Shown here one piece after another: positions 47,135-58,400 of a DNA stretch of 64,000 nucleotides. Every line of letters starts with the position of its first letter. Position 1 is the first letter of the stretch. The DNA is taken from positions 1,277,658 to 1,341,657 of the forward strand of contig RQTK01000004.1 in NCBI GenBank assembly GCA_003991915.1, given 5' to 3'. Under the pieces are notes generated by a model. That model was not told the DNA's origin. It made no database searches and saw nothing but the letters and a program-made list of their open reading frames with translations. This DNA is from Elysia chlorotica (taxonomy: Eukaryota; Mollusca; Gastropoda; Plakobranchidae). The position numbers and the translations under genes were made by a program.

Positions 47135-48560
47135 CAGGGACAGACAGTGATGGGTTCAGTTTTCAGGCACGCGGGTTAAGAATGTGTCTGTATGAGACAG
47201 TGAAATACATCGCTTAAATGAACAGTCTAACTCCAATCAGAGAACAGTTTATCAAGGAAAATAAAGATTCAGGTGCACCAGTGAGCAACAAAAAAGGGAG
47301 GGTTCGTGCTGTTCTGCTCTGATAGGATTACTGTATACACTCTTCGACGCAACGAATCCTTGAGAATCTAGGAGATGTGAAAACCTAGGAGAGAGAGAGA
47401 GAGAGAAGAGAGAGGAGCTATACCAGAGATTCCTTTAAATATATCAACTAATTTCATTGCTCATGTTTCATGATAACTGGAGTCTATAACAAATGGATCA
47501 ACTTCAATTTTGTCCATCATTCACTTTACATTACATCCTTTACCCATACAATTCCTGTTACTACAGTCAAGTGCAAGATTTGCAATAGGCGAACGTAAAC
47601 ATTTGAAATTAGGAATATATGTACATGTCTAGAAGACATTTAAATAATGTTTAATTTTGATTTTTTTTATTTATCCATTTCATGCATGCATGTAATTGGA
47701 ACTGATAACCTGATTTGATAGTTCTTAGATCATTAATGTAGCTCCCACATAAAACTTCCGTGGAAGAGTTTTGGTGTGATCTGCTGTTGTTTTGTTTTTT
47801 CAATCCAGCAAAATAAATGAACAATATTGCCACAGGATAAAACACAATTCAGTGGGTGACTTTTTTAGATCGAATTGCATGCTTTGTAAATTGCACTGTG
47901 GATTATTTTAAAAGTACTTGTAGAAATTTACGCAATTAACACAATGCATGATGTTTAAGTAATCTTGCATCAGTGATTGTATTTGAGGTGTAGGCCTGTT
48001 TTTTTTTTAAAGTAAAGATTTTGACTGAATGTTACTGGTTTTTTTATACGTTTGGACTGTTTGTATATATTCTTGTTTTTATTATTTTGAATGTGCCATC
48101 TGGGTATCCATAAGGTAATCATATTGTGGGCTGTTATATTGATTGCTGATATTAGAGAGTCAATTCTACAGCATACTTTTACATTTTTTTAGAAGTCATT
48201 AACTTATGGTTTTTATTTGTGATGAGGGTCGGCTTTAATCTAATTTAAAATCTATTTTGCTGTGTAAGACTTTTTCCTTTGAGTCTTGAGATAATGCATT
48301 GAAATTTGATGAAAGAATTGAAGAATTGAGAAATAAAATACTTATGCTGGTCAAATTTAATATTCATATAAATAAAACGTTATTGCTTTTACGGTTCCAA
48401 TTATTCTTTTTTTTATTGTTAATTAATTGTTGTTCTGAATACATTTAAATAAGAAAACTGAAAATTGTTTTAAAGAAGTCTCCCTTCAGAACGATCATAC
48501 CCAATAAATGTGTAAATATTTTTAAATTTCTTTCTCTCAGAACTTTTTCAAGCAAGCAAG
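47135..48560. other. No gene seen; downstream of TAF1C
   Basis: AT-rich; short GA tract at 47391-47415. It holds a minus-strand AATAAA at 48417-48412 that could serve the TAF1C 3' end. Confidence 0.5.
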
Positions 48561-48562
48561 AT

Positions 48563-48683
48563 GTTTCAGCCAGTCACATTAGACTGACATCTACCCAAAT
48601 AGTAAGGGGCGACATCGCATGGGCTCGAACCACGGACCTCCTGCGTCAGAAGCTGGTGTTCTACCCTAGGGCTACTGCGTCCC
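48563..48683 (-). mobile_element. SINE 5' half
   Basis: The minus strand has head GCCCTAGGGTAGAACACCAG, box B GGTTCGAGCCC and the start of the body only (CAGTCTAATGTGACTGGCTG). Confidence 0.68.
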
Positions 48684-48965
48684 TCTAATATGTTGGTGAA
48701 TTGGTGAAGTATTGGTGTCTTGATATGATATATGATTGCAGATACATCGACACAGCAAACATTGACTCTTAAGTGATCAGGTGATTAATGTTTAATCAAA
48801 CTTTCTTTTTGAAACTTCTTTACAGCTTGAAAAGTTAAAATCGGCTACTCCTATGTAAATTGAAGAGGAAACACACAAAAAACATGTGAAAAAAATAATA
48901 AAAAATAGAATAAGTTTGATCTGTTGTCTAAAAATCATTTTAATTCATAAATTTACATTTAAAAA

Positions 48966-50022
48966 CTACTCAGGTATAGTTCTTTTGTATTTCTTTGCTG
49001 GTCTAGGGGATGAAAGAAACCCAGAGAGGTTGGGATCCACCACTCTCCTGAGATCAGGTCTTGCCAGAGTGTTGCCTCTTTGGCTAGAGCAAACAGACTC
49101 CCGATCACTCTCAGCATCGTCTTCAACATCCTCTGCTTTTCTCAAATTGTCAGCTAAAAGATTGAGTTTGCTCTCTGTTTGTGATAAACTTTCAGCATTG
49201 ATAAAAGAAGTAGAAGTGTTGGCTGGTGATGAGGCTGCTTGTTCATTCCCTTGTGAATTTGAGGGTTCTTTTTTGCTGGTGTTGGAGAAGAGAAGCCAGG
49301 AGATGACATTGCTGTAAGGCAGTGCCTCCTGCTGGATATGAGAAGTTTGTGTGTTATGCACCTTGTGGTCACTGTCTTGTAACATTTGTTGAGGAGATAT
49401 AGTTTCCTCCTCTTCCTCATCCGATGAAGAGGACGAGAACAAGGACGAGGATGAGGACACATTGGAGGATGAAAAAAGAGATGGGGTGCCTACACGAGGC
49501 GAGGGTGGTATTGAAAGGAGTGTCACTGGTGGTTCATCTTTTGAGGAAACTGGATTCATTTGGTCAATTAATGTATACAACCCTGACTGTTCATCATTAT
49601 TGTTCTGTTGATATTCAGGAAAACACATAGTCTTTGACTCGACGACAGAAACGGAACTCTCTAGAGGGAACTGTAGTCGATCCTCAGTCATGGCCACTTC
49701 CTCTGTTGTGCTTAGCAATTCCTCTCTTCTGTACAACATATTATCTGTCGTACTTGACATTTCGTCTGTTATGTTTGCCACTTCCATTATTCTGTTTAAC
49801 ACTTCCTCTGTTCTTGATTTCTCGTTTGTTCTTGACACTTTTTGTCTTCTTCTTGACACTTCTCCTGTTCTGCTTGAATCCATTAGGCTGTTGCCCTGTT
49901 CACTAACTTGGATATTAGATTTGTTGAGATTTGATTCAGGTGAATATGAGTGAGGTGTGATGCTACTTGCAGTCTGTTGATTCACCTGTTCACATTCCTT
50001 TTTGTCTCGATAAAGCTTGTTT
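48966..50022 (-). CDS. TAF1C: TAF1C terminal coding exon 16 (disordered C-terminus)
   Basis: Residues 697-1048 and the TAG stop. The exon is 1,057 bases with no internal stop. It holds a degenerate 13-residue repeat (about residues 748-812), a Ser/Glu tract LFSSSSSDEEEEE, and a basic tail PRPAKKYKRTIPE. The tail resembles the S-x-P-x-(R/K)KK end of vertebrate TAF1C. Acceptor GTATTTTCAG. Confidence 0.82.
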
Positions 50023-53000
50023 CTGAAAATACAAATGCGAAGACATGTGGTTCATAAAAAAATCATCATAGTGCATTGAACAGTGCTTATACGGATGCAT
50101 TTGACTAATTCAGCCTTATTTATGTGCAATGGTCTCCACCTTTAAAGTAAAGAAAAACAAGTTTTTAGACGGATCTGGGTTTAAGATAAAATGAAGAAAA
50201 TAAGCCTTCTCTTCAGTGATTAGAGTGATCAACATCAGTTGTTAAAAACAGTAGGGCTTTTTATCTTCTTGGTCTGATATATTAATAAAATCATACACAA
50301 AGAAAGCACATAAGCTGAGATTCAAACCATAATCTACTACCCGCCAATCCAGAGCATTAACCTACTGAAGCAAATTTTCAGTTTTTGCACAAGATGTACA
50401 TCAATATGATGACGTTATTGACATACATACTGCATTGAACAGACAATGGCAAACAAGCTAGAGGTGGTAATTATGGTCAGGTCCCACCTATTTCATAGTA
50501 ACACACTCTCACGTAAAGTAAGGATAACTAAAAACCTATACTACATCAGTCAGCACTCAGACCATGCATATAGAGGAAGGGGATACAGTATAGCGTTTAA
50601 CTTTTCCTTGTTAAACTCCTCAACTTCCCTATATGTGAAGTTACGGGCACTTTCAGTTGGCACCATTTAAGTGACAACAGAAGAAATGATTCCTTTGATC
50701 TTCTTCCCCAAGGACTGCCATTTATTTGACCCTCCCATCTCCCCAACTTTCTTGTCTGACATTCATAAGTAAAGGTAAGGTAAAAGGAAAGGTTGTTTTT
50801 TTTTCCGACCAGCATCAACAACTAGGATTGTATCGCGGACATATCCCATGAAATATTATGAGCTGCCACACAGAGACAGAAACAGGTAACTTGAAATTTA
50901 TCTCAACAAGTCACATTATACTGACACTGACCCAATCAGTAGGGAACAAAATCCAACAAATAAATTTTTCTAACTGTGGCTTGCAAAAGGGGGAACTTTT
51001 GAATGAAAATAGAAGCCCAGTGATCTACCACTTGAGCCAGTTAATCTTCATAGTCTCATATAAAGATAGAAACTGTCAACTTTCATATATTAAACTTAAG
51101 AAAATATTTCTAAACCCGCTCTATTAAAACAGGTTCTTAGGCAGCTTTTATTGTCAAGAGCAGGTTCTTAGATATCTCAATACAGAGAAAAAAATTGTTT
51201 CACAGAGAAGGCTGGTTCTTAGATGAGGTGTCTTCTTCAGCTTCAGGTTTTGAAACAAAGATGGCTGTATATATTCTTTTCTTTCTTACCTTTTCCTTAT
51301 AAAATAAATCTAAAAAAACAACTGGTCTTCAGCTGCAGAATGAAGTAATTCTTACAAACAATATTTAAAAGACTTGATTTCCTTTTTTAAAATTTTTTTT
51401 TGTTTTTGGCTGTGAGCTTAAAAAAAAGATTTTGTCACACAAAAGAGGCAGTACTAATATCTGATTCTAGCTCCGTTTTGGATTCTATATGTTGAGTATA
51501 AATTAATATAGGCTAAATTTCACAGCATGCACACTCGAGTCCAGTCAGGCCCTTGCAAACACAGTAAAGTTAGAGTAGGAGGACTTTATACTCTACATTT
51601 CAAACAACAAAATTTAGGTCTTAAATATAACCTATTCACCTTTTCACTTTTTTGGGGTTGTTCTGCCTCTCTGATCTGTTAAGTTCTCTTCTTTTCAGCA
51701 GCTTGAGACGCAAGTGCCTTTCCTCCTGTGGAAAGCAGAGTAAGCCAAGTTGTTACTTTTATATTAGTAAAACAAAAATTAGTGCTATGTTGTTGTTTTT
51801 TTGTCAAATAAAATATGATCTTGCTTCACACCAATCCTTTCAGCAAATAATTTTCAGAATGATGCAGTAAACAAAATGAAAATATCATAATTTTCAGTTA
51901 AATCAGTTTAAAAAAGGAAAATTCTGTTGCAAACTTAAGCAAAAAAAAAAATTGGCAAACATTTCAAATGTGTTTGGATTTTTTCAATACTTTTTGTGAC
52001 AAAGCCTGGTTGAAAAATGGTAGAACAGATTAACAAATAATTATGGTTGCTGTGGTTTAACCCCTTTATGCAGGGGAACACTTGACAAGACAATTACAAT
52101 ATAAATATAATAAAGCATCATGCATTTTTTTGCCTCTAAATAGGAGGAATAAATATAATATTCAAGTTTGGTTAAACTGCAAAGGTGCAAGAGCTTTGAA
52201 ATATATTATCTATTCGCATTTAACTTGGCATTTTTTGGCGACTTGTTAAAAGCCAGTTCACCTACAGGAAACCAGAATAATTTAGCTAATTTGGAAAATA
52301 TATTTCCAAGGCATTGAGTTGTACAATGATGTTTTTAAGAAAAACGTTCAAACTAAGCAAAGCATTTAAACCTTTAGTAAGCTTGAAAATAGTGCAGATT
52401 GCATTAGATGTGTTTGAGTAAATGTTCTACAAAGACACAATTTTTTTATTGCAAAAATTTATCTCAAATCCAAGATACCCCATAACCAATAGTAGCTATC
52501 AGTAAATAAATGTGAACTTCCACTGCTGTAATCGTGTTGGAAAAAAAATGTAATGTATCAAAGAAAACCAAAAAAAAAATACAAACCCTTTTTTTCAACA
52601 GTTCAGTTATGTCTTTATCATCTTTCAGTGCCAAGAGAAGTTGTGTCTGTCTTTTTTCGTGCATGAGGCTCTTAAGAGAATTCAGATTTATATGAGGCCG
52701 ATTTGGTTGGACTTGTCGGACTTCTTTGTGCTCAGCCTACAGTAGATTGAAACATGATTTTGACAGCCTATATTTTTTATTTCATATCAGATATCACAGG
52801 TAACATAATAATAACAATAAGTTTTCTAATGGAAACCAATATGCTTAATATTCTATAATTATGTTTCTTTTGCAGGCTTTAAATAACAAATCTGATGACT
52901 TTACCGGACGTTTGCTAATAAAACTTGTTAGTATTTTTAAAAAGTCTGATGACTTTACCTGACGTTTACTAATACAATTTTATTTGTATTACGAAAAAAA

Positions 53001-55427
53001 GCTCATGACTTTACCTGACATTTAACTAATAAAACTTTTCTGTATTTCTTATAACAAGAAGATGGAATAATAAGTACCTGTCTTTCATCCAATTGTGAAA
53101 CTTCTGATGATGAACAGTTAAATATATCAGACATCAACTTTGGATCTGTGGTGAGATACAGTATTTAAAATACTTAAAGTCAAATGATAGATTATTTTGC
53201 CACAATATATAGCATTATTGGTGTAAGCAATATTTTCTTTAAATGGTAAGATGATTCTGACACTAATGCATCTTAAAGATGACAGTTGAATCTCACTAGT
53301 GCATTACTTAAAACTTTAGCTCTAAATATTTCCTTTTGATAAATGAAGCATGGATTTTAAAAAGGTTTCAGGCATAGCGAGTTAGGTCTTTAAAAAAATA
53401 TATCTTTGTTCATAATATTAATCTTAGTTATAATTATACCTGTTGCATCATGCATGGTTTTTACTATTTGAGTCATTTATAGTGTGTTGTACAGTCAGGA
53501 CCTAATCTCTTGGTTCCTCAACGATTTATAAAACAGTACAGGATCTATTTTACTCTTATGGTGTGTGGAGAAGCATTAAGATAATTTGCTTAAATTTAAA
53601 ATGAAAAAAAAAGGTCAATATAGAGGCGTTTGACTATATTTAGAGGGCTCTAGCTGGTTGCCGCATATATATATATATATAAAAGCAACAGCTATTGAGA
53701 ACAGTTTTATAAATTGTCATATTAAAGAGTCGTAACCATCCATGTCACTTCTTTGAGGAAGAAAAAAGTATGCATTCAAAAACAAGACTAACATCATTCA
53801 CTTTAAACATTTTAATAACATTTAGATTCCCCACATAAGAGCGAGATCAACTTTGAAAGCAGTAACATCAGTCAGTTGAGAAAATGAATAGCGTACCAAT
53901 ATCTACCACTTTCAAGCCCCCATCTCTATTTACAGGGGTTGAATCAGTTGCACTCTGCGAAGCAGAGTAACATTGTAGTTCCAAAGCAGAAAGCCACTGC
54001 TCTACCCTGGATTTTGCTGCAGCTCTTTCATCATCTCCACTTGCTTCAAAGTTCTGAAATGGCTCTGAGTCTGATGGGTCTGAATTCTCAGGTATAAAGC
54101 TTTGGTAAAAGATGTCACCACATGAATCAAGCTGGAAAGAACACAGGGAAGCAAAGAGAGAAAAAAAATTAATGTTTTCGTATGCACCATGTACTTATGT
54201 TAAAATCTTTGTCAAGTTAAGACAAATTACGTACAGAAGAAGAAAATGTTAAAAACTTAATATAAAATTCTTATAAAACTATGGAGCATAAAATGGAAGA
54301 TTTAACCTAAAAGTTTCAGTTATTAGCAGACCACAAACTTGTGAAATTGGAACTTTGTGATTGTCTAGGCATTGATCATAAGATATTTAAAAAAAAAAAA
54401 ACATTTATGGACCCAGACTAATTTCTAAACAAAGGGGAGCATGCATTATAAACAGAACTGGACATTGATTTCGCATTTGTGTGGGTTGAAAAAACAGGAT
54501 TAAAATACATTCCCAAAGCATTCAAAATCCTTTCTGGACAAGTCAGACTTCGACCCTATGTATAGAATATTCACTAGATCAAGGTCACAATGTTACTAAA
54601 GCCTTTAAAAGAGACAACTCTTTTAGGGCAGTTTAATAAACATATGTCTGGGCACTGAAAAGTTTGTGGTATAAGGTATTATGTTTTGTCCTGATAAGTG
54701 ATAGATGTTTTGTCCTGATAAGTGATAAATGTCATAACTATTAGCTTTTGCCTTACAACTAACATTAGCTCATGAAATGACTTCTAATTCTATACTTCAG
54801 TCATCCTCAAAACAATTGCTTTGAAAATGTCCTATATGCATCAAATATAAATGCTCTTATAAAAAAACTTGAAACTTACTTGATAAACAGTGAAACTGCC
54901 ATCTGGATTTGGTGGAGGAGCAGTGAAACCTGCCAGAGAATTTTCAAACCTTCTGCTTACTGCTATATCCACAGCTGAAAAGGTTGAGCTGAACTCACTG
55001 TGGAAGATTTTGGAGATGGTTAGCTGTAATTAATGAATCTTACAAGCTGATATAATACAATACAGTTTAGGCAATATGTATACCTATTTTTTCATTTCAT
55101 AAACAATATACAGTTGTTGGGTTGTTGTTTTTCTCTATACTATAGTCAATCTAATATCTATTGTTTTTTCTTCTACAAGCTTTTATACAATCTAAATGTA
55201 CAGAAAAAAATGTCACATTGTTTGACCTACAATGCTATGTCATTTTAAAAAGATCATGAAAGTAGAAACTTAGAAATAAATATTATTGACAATCACATGA
55301 CATGGGAAAATCACCATAATATCAAATTATCAATGCAATGATTTTCAGAAACTTAGATTGAGAGCAATGCAAGTTATTGAAACCAATGGCTACTACCTAA
55401 CATTACAAAGTTTATGACTAGGTAGTA

Positions 55428-55473
<46 letters not shown>

Positions 55474-58400
55474 CACCATATTATTATGTTGAAAGGCTGT
55501 TGATAGCAAAAGAATACTAACCCAATTTTAGACACTCTCCATGGAAAAATTGGTGCAGTTGGTGGGGAAGTTTTTGTTATGTCTACAGGAAAGCACATGA
55601 CCTCTGCTGGCTGTTGAGACGCCAAGAGAAGAAGCTTCCCTAGGGATAGAGAGGTATAATAATAATAAGAGTAGAATCAATCAGAAAAGACAGTATTATG
55701 GGATATGTGCGTTAAGAACTGTTGATATGTAAAAGATAAACTTAGATTAAAATTTTTAAAATATTTTACCCCTTTTCTCAGATTGGAAAGGTACATTAAG
55801 TGTTGTTATTCAAGAGCCTTCCTCAAGATAAAATTTCAACATCTCTGAATCATTCATGTACACAATAGTTTGTAATTCTTTTGTGGTTCAATAAAGTCAT
55901 GCACAAATGAGAACATGATCTACAGTTTAAAAAACACAAGCCATTAGGAGATTTAATCAGACCAACAACAGGGATATACATAGGATTCATACCATTTTTA
56001 GTAGGAAGAATAAACTCATCACTTTAATTTAATGGAAAAAAGGAAGAATCGTAATAGCATAACATACTGGATTTACTCTCCTCATGTTGTGCTTCCAATG
56101 ACTGCAAATATTGTGGGGGTGAAATCATTTCAGTACTCCAGTTTAACACCTGCATACACAAAAAAACAACAGAGTCCAACACATTAATAGATGTTATTCG
56201 AGGTAATGGTTGATGTCGTTTTACTACTAATCAAAATATAAATTAAGAAAAAACAAATAATAATAAAAAATAAAAATAAAAAACTGTTAACATTTCTATT
56301 CACTTCTATTCACCATTAAACATAAAATTGTTCTTTTGAGTTGTCCAGTATTGGAGTAAAAGTTTGAGTTTTATAATAAATCATAAAAAGAATTGACAAA
56401 ACAAGTATGGAACAAGAGTATCTTTTTTAGTTTAGTTATTCTAAGCCTCTTGATTCCCTGTGGAACATTTCGCCTCCAGTAGACTCGGTTTTGCCAAGTC
56501 CTCTTCATGTGGTAGCGTTGTTTTATATCACTGTGTCAGTGCTTCTCCACCAAGTCTGCTTCTGACGGACGACCTTTATTTTTCCTTGGGGATTCCACTC
56601 CAGAGCTTACCTATAATTCCCCCAAGGCTTAAATTATGTTACATATATGTTTAAAACTGTTCTTTTCCCTTACAATAATACAATTCTAAGCCTTTAATGC
56701 TTTGTTTAATCAAGAAGCTCTCCATATCGGTAAATAAAAAATTATAACAAAAAAAAACAAAAAACAGCCTACTGGCATCTTAGGAAATCTGTTGTCCAAA
56801 AGGAACAAGGCGTAGTCCGTGGCCACACAGTGGTAAGGGAATCCCACACAGCATGCTGCCATAATCTGCTCATCGGCCTTTGTGAATTGTGCAGAGAGGG
56901 CAAAGAGCAAAACGCCTTCTTGAAACTTGGTCTGCTCATTAAAACAGAGAAGAGAAGACATAATATTTAAATCATAGAATTTTCTTAAATATTTTGTACA
57001 CCTTAAACATGAAAGTTGACAGCCACTATTGAATAAAATAAACACTTTTAATTATCTTTCAGTTGCTAAATGCATAATGTTTGACTGTTTTCATCCCTGC
57101 GTTTCATAATCTGATATTCTCATTTCTCCTCTCTTTGTTTTACGCTTTCCCCGTTACTGGCTGAGACATGAGTCTTGGTATCCACACACTATCTCTGTAT
57201 GGCAGCACTTAAAATTGTCAGATTTTAGTCTTGTGACCCGTCCACAATATAGCCTTACTGCAGACAATGCAAGTTTAAAAACTAACTCAACTCATCTTGT
57301 TCCCCTCCTCCAATCTTACTCTTTCTCCCCTATAATAACCTCCTTAATTTACATACATCATAAAGTTAAATGTCAGCAAAGACGCACATACCCTATGATC
57401 AAATGAAAGTACTGATGTCTCATTTGCCTTGACAATATGGCGCGGATGTCCTCCAAAGAAAGCAGTAGACCAAGGCTCATATACGTGAGGCTTCCTGCCC
57501 TTTTTCTCTTTTCTGAGGGCACTGGCATCATATTCAATATCCCATAAGTACACATTGTCGCTTGGACAGGATACCAAAATCTCATTTTCCATATAGGGAC
57601 TGTGGGAAGAAGAAAAAAAGTCAACATGTAAAGATTATCAATGTGATATACTGATATTTAAATTAGCAGTGTTTTGGTTTGTTTGTTGTTTTTTTTATGA
57701 TAAAAATTGGTTATAATGCTGAGCAAATGCACTCCACAAAAATTAACTTGTAATAAACTAATGAACTATGATCAGTCACATATCTTTAACTAACTAATCT
57801 CAGAAGAATTATAATCTGCAACAATTAACTTATTAACCAAAATGAAATGTTGGATATCTTTGCAATGTGTTATTTCTATTTACGAATATTCAAATAGAAA
57901 TTATTTCTTAGTTGTGTAATTGTCATCTTTAAATCAGTTTTTAAAACATGTTATATTTATACATCATTAAATTTTATTAACACAGCATCAAATAGGATCA
58001 GATTTTTAAAAGTTGAGTAAAAACATTAATCCTGATTATATCTTCAGCAGTTTTATAATTTATTAATAACTAAGAAACGGGACAGAACCTATTGGAGAGT
58101 TATTATGTAAGATGGGTTCAATTTTTTTTGTTTTGATTCATCATCTTTTAACCTCAACATATATTGAAAACTTCAAAACGTTCTTAAATATTTAAAATAA
58201 GGGTAAAAAAAGAAACCAATTAAGGTTTATGATTGTTTTTTTTACATCTTCACAAGAAAATTATATTCAATATTAAAACAACTCTTCAGAGTTTGAAATA
58301 CCTAAAGTAGATCAGATCTAGCCTGCTAACTTCACCAATAGTTCTTTGATAAAAAAAAAAAAAGATCCTTCTGTCAGTATGGCGTGTCTGATTTTTAGGG

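Noticed and set aside
49154-49462. 102-codon minus-strand frame rich in Pro/Ser
   Set aside because: Alternative frame inside TAF1C exon 16.
49634-49953. Plus-strand frames of 87-90 codons
   Set aside because: Antisense shadows of TAF1C exon 16.
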